From JACKHO01 sp041398745 (GTDB taxonomy: Bacteria; Planctomycetota; Planctomycetia; Planctomycetales; Planctomycetaceae), in the NCBI GenBank assembly GCA_041398745.1, contig JAWKUB010000008.1:124001-188000 (forward strand): a stretch of 64,000 bases of DNA. Reading direction: 5' to 3'. A program made the translations under genes and the position numbers. Each line of letters begins with the position of its first letter. The first letter of the stretch is position 1. Shown piece by piece: positions 18,736-27,481 of this stretch. The notes below the pieces were generated by a model. The model made no database searches, was not told the DNA's origin, and saw only the letters and a program-made list of their open reading frames with translations.

Positions 18736-18783
18736 CCTGTCGGCCATCTTCTCCCCCCAAGGATTGGGGAGAGAAGTCATGCC
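18736..18783. repeat. Right target duplication and remainder of the split dispersed repeat
   Basis: cctgtcggcc (18736-18745) is the second target copy. It runs on into atcttctccccccaaggatt and ends in a gggga-gagaag arm, as in the intact copy at about 15030-15069. Confidence 0.8.
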
Positions 18784-18837
18784 ACCATTTATCGGACGCA
18801 CCCGGGGGAGCCGGCAACACACGCACTATTTCAGAAA

Positions 18838-18866
18838 TTGCCGGCGCGAAGCGGGCGGCGTATAAT
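18838..18866 (+). promoter_or_regulatory. Sigma70-type promoter
   Basis: TTGCCG (18838-18843), a 17-bp spacer and a perfect TATAAT (18861-18866) precede the small hypothetical gene at 18935 and predict transcription from about 18873. This argues against the upstream TTG start at 18866. Confidence 0.65.
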
Positions 18867-18934
18867 TGGGGAAGGCGCCAAGCGGGATGAAACGCGTTGG
18901 TAGTTTTGAGTCTCGATCAAGAGGACTGAGCCAG

Positions 18935-19342
18935 ATGTTTCCATATCCAGTCCCTATTCATCAATTCGGGACGCAGGCTGACTCATTAGAGGAGAGAGTC
19001 AGGCGGCTGGAGCGAGCAATGCTCGTCACACTCGACTCGCTGCAGTCGGTCACGGAACTGCTGGAACGAAAGTTTGGACGCGAGGCACTCGGGCCGGAGT
19101 TGCTTCCGCTGACCTCTGGGGCCAATGCTGACCTGGAGAAGATTCTCGACGACATCGGCCAGTTGCTGAAAGAGGGAAAAAATGCGGTCGCCGCCCGCCA
19201 CATCCGCGACGCCTTCGGCTGCCACTGGGATCGAGCCCACCAACTAGTCAGCGAATGGAACAATTACTCCCGCGAAAAGAAACTGCGTTCTCTGCGACTG
19301 ATTGGGTACATCAGGCGGCTGGAAGGGGCGGAGGGGAGTTAG
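18935..19342 (+). CDS. Conserved-looking coiled-coil protein of unknown function
   Basis: A 135-residue soluble protein. Residues about 14-50 form a heptad-rich helix (EERVRRLERAML...SVTELLERKFG). A second helical block (about 68-125) contains EKILDDIGQLLKEGK and HIRDAFGCHWDRAHQLVSEW, rich in charged and aromatic residues. There is no signal peptide or membrane segment. I chose the ATG at 18935 because the promoter's predicted start site lies downstream of the TTG at 18866, and an AAGAGGA lies about ten bases upstream; the ATG at 18887 remains possible. I do not recognise a family. Confidence 0.6.
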   Translation: MFPYPVPIHQFGTQADSLEERVRRLERAMLVTLDSLQSVTELLERKFGREALGPELLPLTSGANADLEKILDDIGQLLKEGKNAVAARHIRDAFGCHWDRAHQLVSEWNNYSREKKLRSLRLIGYIRRLEGAEGS

Positions 19343-19363
19343 TTGTGGCGGCTGGTGTGTTCG

Positions 19364-21352
19364 TCATTGGCCAAAAAGTAGTTCAAACTCATAGGTGTCG
19401 TTTCCACTGGGAACATCGCTGACACGTACTCGGACGACTTCGTTCGTCACTTCCTGAACACGAACAATTCCACGCCCCTTCTTTTGACGTAGCTTGATGG
19501 TGCGGAGATCTACGGAACTGGCGAGATACCTTGTCGAACCACTGTTTTTCAGTTGCGTGGTCTGAGTCAAATCCCAGACTTGGTCGTCAATTTGGATTTC
19601 CTCTGGAACAGCGCCAGACACAGTGGTCCATGTCAGGCTGTCTGCCCTGAATTCCAAATCACCATAACCAGCCAAGTCCATCGAGATACTGATCTTGGCG
19701 GCAGTCGTCGAAGTTCGCTCCGCAAGTCTCTTCACTCGCGTTTGTTCAGCCAGACTCAGTCCGCTGAGGTCCTCCAGTGCATCGCGGTACCAATGTTGGG
19801 CACGCCGTTCAATGGCTTTCCTTTCGGGTGCTGGCAATTGCTTGGCATATCGCATCCATGCATCTGCAAGGCGAACCTTGCCAAGCCCCGAGTCCTGATT
19901 TGTGTCTGCCAGCTTCACCACATCCTGTAGTGACGCGTCATTTCCATGGCGCAAGCACTGCACTCCCACTTCCCAGTCTTCTGCGACAAATGCCAGGAAC
20001 TGGCCAACCTCAAGGTTGGCCTGCGCGTCATCTGGATTCGCCCGCCACTTATCGAATGTGCGGGAGACCTTGCGCCAACCAGCGTACTTCGGCTCAAGCT
20101 CAACCAGAAATTCTCCTGCAAGTCGCTGATAGCGTTCATTTCCCGCCTTTTCCGATTCGCTGCGGGCCAGTTGCACGAAGTCCCACGCTTCGTCAAATCG
20201 ATACGCTTCAACAGCCGAAGCGATGTTGTCCAACGCCAGTCTGGAGTTTTCAGTTGCTACTTCTTTTGTTTTTCCCGTTTCGGCAGCTCGCTTCAGCAGA
20301 CGAACTTGCTCTGCAATCTTGTCGGTCTTGAACAAGTTGCATGCTGCAAACAATGCGGCAAATGCACCATCGGCATTGCCGATTTCAGCATAAGCATCGG
20401 CTGCCAATCGGAGCAGCACGTATTTCTCTTCCGGCGAGTCTGTTTTATCTGCTTCCGTCAGGAGTCGGTCTGGACGTTCATCTTTGGCAATTTTCGTCAG
20501 ATTGAGGCGTTTGGAAACTTGAGACCTTAGTTCCTTCTGTTTGGATTCCTCAAGTGACTGCTGGGATGACGCCTGAAGTTCCCGAAACGTAATTACGTCA
20601 ACAACTGGTGGTTGGTCCAACTGTTTCATTGTGGTGGGTGCACCTCGGACGACCCAGTGTATGGCAACGGGAAGAATCCACATGCTGTCCCTGTAATACG
20701 GTTCGATCATGGTCAGCGAAACGCGGCCCTTGTCGACCGAAATTGTCGTCAGGGCGGTCAGCCCTTCGTGGAATCCTTTTCCTCGATTCAACATGCTGAC
20801 GTAATCGACGGCCATGCCAATGTGGCCGCAAGAACGGATTGCGAGGTCTTCGGGGATCTGATCTTCAAGTCCGTGAAATAGAACTTCAGTGTGCCCTTCT
20901 TCGGGTACGACGTAGGAATTCTGCTTGCTTCCAATGCGCATCCCGAATTTGTCGATATTCCCCATGTGCCTGCCGTTGAACGACCCGAACAGAAACAGGT
21001 GCCCGCCTTCGCTCACGAAGTTTCTAATATGCTGAAATGCTTCCGGGTCCTTGTTCTCAGCCTGGCCGAAGTAGTCCATGCTGTTTGAACCGGCCACTAT
21101 GGCGAACACTCCGGAATAGTCTTCTCTCTCTTTATCGAACGATGCCGCTTGCTCATACGGCACTCGAAGCTCGTCCAATATGGCTTTCGCTGGATCTCCT
21201 TCGGTCGGCCCCATAATCAACAGGACACGTTGCCCGGGGGTGCGAATTTGAAGAGGGAGCTCAGGCAGTTTTTCCCCATACTCCAGAGCCTGTGCTACGG
21301 TGCAGAGAACTCCGAGGGACACAACAGTGAGTGCAAACCGAAGGTGAGTCAT
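19364..21352 (-). CDS. Exported protein with GATase-like N-domain, helical repeats and C-terminal beta domain
   Basis: A 662-residue protein with a signal peptide (about 1-22, ending AQALEYG). Residues about 38-235 look like a DUF4350/ThuA-like Rossmann domain: alternating strands and helices with VLLIMGPTEGDP, FAIVAGSNSMDYFG and FVSEGGHLFLFGSFNGRHMG. About 290-545 are helical, TPR-like segments. The last 100 residues form a beta-rich domain. No catalytic residues can be assigned. It is probably periplasmic. It stands alone between a plus-strand gene and the flavin reductase gene. Confidence 0.6.
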   Translation of the reverse strand: MTHLRFALTVVSLGVLCTVAQALEYGEKLPELPLQIRTPGQRVLLIMGPTEGDPAKAILDELRVPYEQAASFDKEREDYSGVFAIVAGSNSMDYFGQAENKDPEAFQHIRNFVSEGGHLFLFGSFNGRHMGNIDKFGMRIGSKQNSYVVPEEGHTEVLFHGLEDQIPEDLAIRSCGHIGMAVDYVSMLNRGKGFHEGLTALTTISVDKGRVSLTMIEPYYRDSMWILPVAIHWVVRGAPTTMKQLDQPPVVDVITFRELQASSQQSLEESKQKELRSQVSKRLNLTKIAKDERPDRLLTEADKTDSPEEKYVLLRLAADAYAEIGNADGAFAALFAACNLFKTDKIAEQVRLLKRAAETGKTKEVATENSRLALDNIASAVEAYRFDEAWDFVQLARSESEKAGNERYQRLAGEFLVELEPKYAGWRKVSRTFDKWRANPDDAQANLEVGQFLAFVAEDWEVGVQCLRHGNDASLQDVVKLADTNQDSGLGKVRLADAWMRYAKQLPAPERKAIERRAQHWYRDALEDLSGLSLAEQTRVKRLAERTSTTAAKISISMDLAGYGDLEFRADSLTWTTVSGAVPEEIQIDDQVWDLTQTTQLKNSGSTRYLASSVDLRTIKLRQKKGRGIVRVQEVTNEVVRVRVSDVPSGNDTYEFELLFGQ

Positions 21353-21442
21353 CTTGAACTCTCCTCAATCAGTTGTGAAAGCAAAAACCCAAATGCCCGC
21401 AGTCTCAACATACTGGCTTGTGAGACGTCCGACCAGCCCTCA

Positions 21443-21925
21443 TCAATAACCCGCTCCACTTTTTCGCACATGCACCCAGGGCCGCTGTGTTTCCAGTTCC
21501 GCTCCCTTGCCTGCCGCGGTGAGTTCGACCAGATAAACAGTATGGTCGCCGGCTTCGACCGAGCCTTTGACCTCTCCTTCGAGCCAGCCGAGGGCGTCGT
21601 TCAGGGCGGGGAGGTTGCCGGGGGTGCGGCTGATGGAGAGGCCGTCGAAGGCGTTGGCGTCCGGTTCGAACCCTTTGCCGAAGTGGCCGAGGAACTGTTT
21701 CTGGGTTTCGCCAACGAGGTTGAGTGCCATTTTGGGTGACGCTTTGAGCCAGTCGTTGGCGTAGCGTTTCTTGTTGATGGCCACGGTGACGGCTGGGGGA
21801 TCGAAGGCGGCCTGCTGCACCCAACTGGCGAGCAATCCCGTTTCGTGTCCGTTGCCATTAGTGAGGGTCACAATAAACAGTCCACTGGGCGTGCGTCCCA
21901 ATACGGCTGCGATGTCGTCGTTCAT
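21443..21925 (-). CDS. Flavin reductase-like FMN-binding split-barrel protein
   Basis: A 160-residue protein matching the small flavin reductase domain: GRTPSGLFIVT at the N-terminus, GLLASWVQQAAFDPPAVTVAI in the middle and a C-terminal HTVYLVELTAAG strand. Such proteins bind FMN and either reduce free flavin with NAD(P)H or act as small flavin carriers. The protein is cytoplasmic. The ATG at 21925 is preceded by a weak GGAAA. There is no obvious monooxygenase partner nearby. Confidence 0.82.
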   Translation of the reverse strand: MNDDIAAVLGRTPSGLFIVTLTNGNGHETGLLASWVQQAAFDPPAVTVAINKKRYANDWLKASPKMALNLVGETQKQFLGHFGKGFEPDANAFDGLSISRTPGNLPALNDALGWLEGEVKGSVEAGDHTVYLVELTAAGKGAELETQRPWVHVRKSGAGY

Positions 21926-22163
21926 GATGTTTCCAGAACCAGAAATTGTGAAAAGTTGGCGAGTGTCAAATCACACCTTATCGGGCAATGAAAAAGAGTC
22001 AACAACCAGGAGGCACTGAAGATAAGTCCGTCGTGCGCCGTGCGCATGTCCGCAGACCCGCCAAATTCGCTTCGCCGCTCGCGGAAACCTGGAAACCGTG
22101 AGACGATTCGGGAATTGACTGAAGCCGCCCTTCCGAGGGTTTCGACCCGGTTGATACAGAGAG

Positions 22164-22781
22164 ATGCAACCACCCATGTCCGAAACGACCAGAACTGATG
22201 AGCTGTCGCCCACGCTGGGGATTGGCGTGTCGCTCCTGTTCTGGACTTGCTTTCTCGTTTGCGGCGTACTGTTTGCCGCTGCGGCGCTGGCCCCGCATAT
22301 TGTCGAACATGAGGACCTGCAGGCTCAGTGGGAGGCACAACAGCAGCAGCGTCTGGCTCTGGACGGCCAGCGACATCATTTGGAGCTGCTACGTGATTCC
22401 CTGCAGGATGACCCTGAGTTCATCAACCGCATTGCGTCGTCTGACCTCAATCAATCGCCCGACGCGCAGTTCGCATTAGCGGTTCCCGAGTCGTTGCGAC
22501 ACAATCCCAGACAGGCACGCACCACTGAGGCTGCTACGGAATCTCGTGCGGTCTCCCCGTATATGCCTCTGCTTCGCGACCTTTCAAAACCTTCATCAAT
22601 GCGGACACGCTGGATTTGGGCAACGGCCATTTTCTGCGTGCTCTCCTTTGGCTTCCTGCACGAGGGCGTCTTCACTGGGCCACTCGGAAAACTGCTCACC
22701 CATGCAGGCCACGTACTTCGCAGTCGCTACCGACGGACTGATGAGGCCGTTCCAGTCCCGGATGAACAACCACTCGTGTAG
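22164..22781 (+). CDS. FtsB/DivIC-like membrane protein with coiled coil and second membrane helix
   Basis: A 205-residue protein. A transmembrane helix (about 19-42) is followed directly by a Q/E-rich coiled coil (about 45-85) and the segment DDPEFINRIASSDLNQ, which resembles septum formation initiator (FtsB/DivIC) proteins of the divisome. Unlike typical FtsB (about 100 residues) it has a Ser/Thr-rich linker and a second hydrophobic helix (about 148-168), so both ends are probably cytoplasmic. An alternative ATG lies at 22176; neither has a clear ribosome binding site. The divisome role is inferred from layout. PBP2-like and MurJ genes lie within a few kilobases. Confidence 0.6.
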   Translation: MQPPMSETTRTDELSPTLGIGVSLLFWTCFLVCGVLFAAAALAPHIVEHEDLQAQWEAQQQQRLALDGQRHHLELLRDSLQDDPEFINRIASSDLNQSPDAQFALAVPESLRHNPRQARTTEAATESRAVSPYMPLLRDLSKPSSMRTRWIWATAIFCVLSFGFLHEGVFTGPLGKLLTHAGHVLRSRYRRTDEAVPVPDEQPLV

Positions 22782-22838
22782 CGATGCTTTCCCACCGATT
22801 GCTCCCACCCACTACCCGCAATTTCCTACCAACTTGGC

Positions 22839-23897
22839 TCACCAATTCGCGTTGGGGCCTTGCGGTACCGGGATATGGAAGTCGGGGAGCTGTCCCGCTC
22901 GGTCTCCAGTGGTTGGACCTGCGTCGCGAATATGTTGCAGGACGGCCTGCACTTCTTCGGGGCCGCGTGCCTTCTGGTATTGATCGCGCAAATGCGATTT
23001 CACGCGCATGCTTTTCAGGTACCAGTGTGCCATGGGGCGAAACAGCCGAATCCCGAGGTCTTCGCCGATTTGATCGATTTGATAATGCAGCTGTTTGAGC
23101 ATGAGCGTGAGCCGTTCGTCGAAGTTGCCGGGCGGTGAATACTGTCCGGTGGTTTCGAACTCGACGAGCTGCTTGAAAATCCAGGGATTCGCCAGGGCAC
23201 CGCGTCCAATAGAAATCCCGTGGCAACCTGTCTCTGCAAACATTTGCTGGGCGTCTTCGACCGTACGAATGTCGCCGTTACCAATGACCGGGATGTTTTG
23301 TACGGCTTCGACGACCTGCCGAATTCCCGGGCGACGGACGAAACCGCGGAATCCCTGCTCACGCGTGCGACCATGAATGGCGACAGCGACGACGCCCACC
23401 TGTTCAAACTCGCGTGCGAAGAACGGCGCCGTGAGATTGTCGTCATCCCAGCCGAGCCGCATTTTGACCGTGACCGGTAACTTGACGGCCTCCACAACCT
23501 GCTGGACGAGTTCAATGGTGGATGACTGCTGGCACATCATGGCTGAACCAGCGCCGCCGCCGACAATCCGTTTGACAGGGCAGCCCATGTTGATGTCGAT
23601 GGACGCAACGCCGTACTCCTCCAGGAACTGGGCGGCGCCACGCATCATGCCAGGATCACTGCCGAAGATTTGTACCGAGAGCGGAGAGTCTTCGGGACAG
23701 GTTTCAATAAGTTGGAGCGACTTGCGGCTCCGTGCCAGGAGTGCTTTGGCACTGACTAAATCCGTGGTGCAAAGACCGACGCCCCCAATGTCATGCACGA
23801 CGCGACGAAACGACAGGTTCGTGTACCCGGCAAGCGGCGACAGCAAATATCGCGACGCGAGTTTCAGCGATCCGTAGTGCAGGGGCCGGGGGAGCAT
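22839..23897 (-). CDS. dusB: tRNA-dihydrouridine synthase
   Basis: A 352-residue protein with the complete Dus TIM barrel. The active-site segment DINMGCPVKRI (Cys106) donates the proton in reduction of uridine to dihydrouridine in tRNA. FMN and tRNA contacts are visible in VKMRLGWDDDN, AIHGRTREQGFRG and VIGNGDIRT. The GMMRGAAQ and YTNLSFRRVV segments and overall size fit the DusB branch. The C-terminal helical domain for tRNA binding is present. It converges with the FtsB-like gene. Confidence 0.92.
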   Translation of the reverse strand: MLPRPLHYGSLKLASRYLLSPLAGYTNLSFRRVVHDIGGVGLCTTDLVSAKALLARSRKSLQLIETCPEDSPLSVQIFGSDPGMMRGAAQFLEEYGVASIDINMGCPVKRIVGGGAGSAMMCQQSSTIELVQQVVEAVKLPVTVKMRLGWDDDNLTAPFFAREFEQVGVVAVAIHGRTREQGFRGFVRRPGIRQVVEAVQNIPVIGNGDIRTVEDAQQMFAETGCHGISIGRGALANPWIFKQLVEFETTGQYSPPGNFDERLTLMLKQLHYQIDQIGEDLGIRLFRPMAHWYLKSMRVKSHLRDQYQKARGPEEVQAVLQHIRDAGPTTGDRAGQLPDFHIPVPQGPNANW

Positions 23898-24043
23898 GGA
23901 CGATGAGAGCGAAGCTCGTTGAGCGTTGAGAATGACGAATTCGGCTATTTTTACGAAATCAACGGCTCATGAAAAGCTGCTATGTGATCGCACTTCGTTC
24001 GGCATGCGGAACAACAATGCGTTTCCGTCCTGACTCCTAAATC

Positions 24044-25663
24044 CTAACTTCTGCTTACCTCGTCTTCCGGCAACTCACTTCGCAGCAGTGACCAGACTTC
24101 GCTGATCTTGAAAAAGTAGCTGGCGGCCAGATAAACCACGGTTCCTGACAGCAGTGGGGCCAGAACTCTTACGCAGCGGACGGTGAGTGTGTCTGATGTG
24201 GGGAGCAGGAATTGTGTGCCAAGCACCATGAGTGTCATTAGGAATGTGGCTGCTGCGACTTTGAGGAATGTTCGATGAACGGGTTGCCAGTCGAGTTGTC
24301 CGATGCGGGCTGTCAGTCGATTCAAGGAGAACAGCAGTTGAAGTCCCACCGCCAGGACTCCTCCCAAGGCTAGGGCCACTCCGCCAAGCCACCAAATTGC
24401 GGTGAGGTTGAACACGATGTTGAAGACAAGTGCAAACAGCCCAAGCTTCATGGGGGTCATGCGGTCGCCGACGGCATAGAAAGCACGGTTGATGATTTGC
24501 AAAGCAATGAAAGCCCACACACCGGCACCGTAGGTGGCAATCATGGTGGAAGTGAGGGCTGCATCTGCGGCATCGAAACGACCACGCTGAAACAACAGCA
24601 GGGTCACCGGTTTTGCGAGCAAATACAGTCCGGCACTGGCGGGAATAGAAATCGCAACCACAAGTTGCAACCCGCGTCTGAGGCTGAGTCGGAACCCTGG
24701 CATGTCATCGCGTTCCGCCTGCTGAGTCAAAACAGGGAAGAGAACTGTTCCGAGAGCGACGCCAAATACTCCGAGGGGGAACTGATACAGCCGCTGACCA
24801 AGATACAGAGCCGACGCTGTTCCTGAGGCGAGTACTGGTTCAATGCCGAGTGATGAGGAGAGTGCTACTTCGCCAACATCTGGCCGGGAAAGCCCCCAGG
24901 CCAGGACGCTGTCAAACACTGCTCCAATTTGGGTTAATCCGACACCTGCGACAACCGGGAGGACCGCTGCAAAGACTTCGCGCACGCGTGACCAGCCTTC
25001 CGGGCAGTGAAACGTGAGCGACCATCCGTTACGCATGAGCATCACCAAAGGCAGGAGGAGTTGCAGGCATCCAGCCAGCACAATGGAAGCAGACATCAAC
25101 AGGGCGCGGAGTCGATCATTTTCAGTCGACCGTGCTGCGATAAACACGCCGACAATCCACACGACATTCAGAACAACCGGAACAAGTCCCGGCCAGAGGA
25201 ACTGCCTCAGTGAATGGAGGGCCGCAGAGAGGAGAGCGGAGAGGCAAATGAAAACCATGTAGGGCAGCAACACCGCCAGAAATTCGAGCACAAGTGCCAG
25301 TTGCGTGCCTTCCGGCTGGACGCGTAGTTGCGACCAGATGGCCCCCTCGCCGAGCAGAACAATGCCTGAGAGAATTCCGGCGACGGTGAACGTCACGGCG
25401 GACAATGTTTGCCGTGCGGTTTCATTTCCATGACGTTCCATATCGCGCACGAACACGGGTAGAAACGCCGTCGAGAGTGCCCCTTCTCCAAACAGTTGGC
25501 GAGCCAGATTGGGGAGTCGGAAGGCGACAATGAACGCGTCCAACACCGGTCCGCCACCAAAAATGGCGGCGACAGCCATATCGCGCACGAGTCCCAGAAT
25601 GCGACTGAGTAACGTGCAGACGCTGAGGATGCGAAAGTTCGAAATGACGCCACGTGAAGGCAA
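24044..25663 (-). CDS. murJ: Lipid II flippase MurJ
   Basis: A 539-residue polytopic protein with about 14 membrane helices and the MATE/MviN layout. The N-terminus (SRILGLVRDMAVAAIFG, then DAFIVAFRLPNLARQLFGEGALSTAFLPVF) is diagnostic of MurJ, which moves lipid-linked peptidoglycan precursor across the inner membrane. Start: a TTG at 25663 has AAGGAG six bases upstream and is preferred to the in-frame GTG at 25684, which would place this ribosome binding site inside the coding region. Together with the PBP2-like and FtsB-like genes it indicates that the organism makes peptidoglycan. Confidence 0.92.
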   Translation of the reverse strand: MPSRGVISNFRILSVCTLLSRILGLVRDMAVAAIFGGGPVLDAFIVAFRLPNLARQLFGEGALSTAFLPVFVRDMERHGNETARQTLSAVTFTVAGILSGIVLLGEGAIWSQLRVQPEGTQLALVLEFLAVLLPYMVFICLSALLSAALHSLRQFLWPGLVPVVLNVVWIVGVFIAARSTENDRLRALLMSASIVLAGCLQLLLPLVMLMRNGWSLTFHCPEGWSRVREVFAAVLPVVAGVGLTQIGAVFDSVLAWGLSRPDVGEVALSSSLGIEPVLASGTASALYLGQRLYQFPLGVFGVALGTVLFPVLTQQAERDDMPGFRLSLRRGLQLVVAISIPASAGLYLLAKPVTLLLFQRGRFDAADAALTSTMIATYGAGVWAFIALQIINRAFYAVGDRMTPMKLGLFALVFNIVFNLTAIWWLGGVALALGGVLAVGLQLLFSLNRLTARIGQLDWQPVHRTFLKVAAATFLMTLMVLGTQFLLPTSDTLTVRCVRVLAPLLSGTVVYLAASYFFKISEVWSLLRSELPEDEVSRS

Positions 25664-25746
25664 GTAAGACTCCTTTCGCCTCACCGGTCGATCCGTCGAT
25701 TGATGTGCGTCACGGCAATGTGGTGCGTTTGATTGCTTCTAAGAAA

Positions 25747-27192
25747 CTAATTGTTCTCGCCAGTTTGCAATTTCTCCAGCCGTTCCCGGGCGTCTTTATA
25801 TTCGTAATCGACAACCAGCACTTCGCCGTAGTGCTTCTCAGCGGTGCCGTTGTCTTTCAAAGCTTCCGCGCAGCGGGCGAGCCAGTAGTGGCATTCGAGG
25901 AATGTGTCGGGTGCAGCGTTGGGGTCGAGGTCGGGAACCGCACGTTCAAACTGGCTTTTGGCCAGCGGGATTTTCTTGTCGTACATGAACGACTTGCCGA
26001 GCGACACGAGTGCTTTCACCTTGAGCCGCGGGTCTTGTGAGGATCGCTGCAGCAGCGGAATGGCCTGCGGCCATTTCTGCAATTGCATGTAAAGTTGGGC
26101 CAGATCGTACTTGATGTTCATATTGGCCGGATAACGCTGTTCCCGAGCGGCCAGTACCTCGATGCGCCGTTGCCGTAACTCGTTGACCATTTCGGCGACC
26201 TTTTTGCGGTCCTCCGCTGCACCCGAGTCATCTGCACGTTCTTTGGCGATACTAAGGTTCTGCTCATAAACCAGCAATTCGAGGTCTTCCACCTTTTCAC
26301 GGATGTTGGGATCGTTCCCCGTGAGTTCGAGAGCCTTCTGCATGGTTTCCAGAGCGTCGTCGAACTTCTTGTTCTGCTTGAGGTGATCGGACAGGTTAAC
26401 GTAGTTCTCGTAACGATCGGGCTCCTTGCGAATGAGTTGACGCAGGTCGGTCTCTTTATCTTCACCGGGAGCGTAGCGGGTTTGGCCACGCGTTCCGGTA
26501 TTGGGATGCGCCATAACGTCCTTGGTGCTCTCGGCCTGATCCCACTTCCCTTTCTTCTCGGTGTCCTTCACGTCGCAGTCGTTGATTTTCTTGTCGAGCG
26601 TGAGGTCGTTGGGGTCGGCGGCTTTCGCCATTTGGAAGGCCTTGCGGGCTTCCATGAACTCGCCTCGGTCGTAGAGCAACTCCGCGAAGGCCATAACGAC
26701 AGCCTTGTCTTTCGGTGCCGCCTTCACGGCATCGAAGTATGCGGAACGGGCCACTTCCGGGCGGTCGAGTTTGAGCGACGCTGCCCCAAGCTCCACGAGC
26801 AGGTAAGTGTCCCAGGGATTAATCAGCAATCCCTCTTCGCAGGCGAGGTCGACTGTTTGCCAGTCTTCAGCCGCTTTGGCCTTTTTTACTTTACCCTTGG
26901 CAGAGTTCATGGAGAGCATGGACATCATGCCCGCTCCCTTGCCGTTGTCGTTGTATTTCTTCTTGGTGCAGTTTCGAAGCAACTGGCGGAAAGTGACATT
27001 GTCTGGAACGAGCTTCGCACAGGCGGAGAACGACTCGACGGCCAGTCCCCAGTTCTGCTTCTGCATGGCATCGTTTCCTTTGCGATACCATTCTGCCGCC
27101 CAACGCATTTTGTCATCGCTCATGTCGTCATCTTTCCTGTCGTTGTTGTCGCTGCCGTTATTCTCGCATCCACCACAAACTTTAGTCGCCAT
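25747..27192 (-). CDS. TPR-repeat protein with N-terminal CxxC
   Basis: A 481-residue soluble protein. A short Asn/Asp-rich leader with CGGC (residues 6-9) is followed by TPR helices: about 25-60 (WYRKGNDAMQKQNWGLAVESF), 105-200, 250-300, and 350-470 including KYDLAQLYMQLQKWPQAIPLLQ. A charged linker sits at about 205-245. There is no signal peptide, so it is probably a cytoplasmic scaffold. I chose the ATG at 27192, with GAGG about nine bases upstream, over a TTG seven codons further out. The partner is unknown. Confidence 0.75.
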   Translation of the reverse strand: MATKVCGGCENNGSDNNDRKDDDMSDDKMRWAAEWYRKGNDAMQKQNWGLAVESFSACAKLVPDNVTFRQLLRNCTKKKYNDNGKGAGMMSMLSMNSAKGKVKKAKAAEDWQTVDLACEEGLLINPWDTYLLVELGAASLKLDRPEVARSAYFDAVKAAPKDKAVVMAFAELLYDRGEFMEARKAFQMAKAADPNDLTLDKKINDCDVKDTEKKGKWDQAESTKDVMAHPNTGTRGQTRYAPGEDKETDLRQLIRKEPDRYENYVNLSDHLKQNKKFDDALETMQKALELTGNDPNIREKVEDLELLVYEQNLSIAKERADDSGAAEDRKKVAEMVNELRQRRIEVLAAREQRYPANMNIKYDLAQLYMQLQKWPQAIPLLQRSSQDPRLKVKALVSLGKSFMYDKKIPLAKSQFERAVPDLDPNAAPDTFLECHYWLARCAEALKDNGTAEKHYGEVLVVDYEYKDARERLEKLQTGENN

Positions 27193-27481
27193 GAGACTTC
27201 CCTCTGAACACAAATGAAGGAATTCCCCTCCACATCGGGAGGACTCTGGACGTACTACGGTTTTTCAGGCGAAGGTGAGGTGCTTGATTTGCACATTTTC
27301 GATTGAATCGAAAGAACAATGAATTCTAGGTGAGTCGCCCGTTGCCGCAAACCGTGTTACGGAAATGCTTTTGTCCGACGTGTTTCGGGGTCGCAATGCG
27401 TTTCCGTGCAACTTGCGGGTTGTCGACCTATACTGAGGGGCCTATCGATCCCGACTTATCTCAGCAGACATTGGCTTTCCG

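Noticed and set aside
26383..27207. 274-codon plus-strand frame over the TPR gene
   Set aside because: The minus strand has TPR periodicity and a ribosome binding site; this frame is hydrophobic noise from its complement.
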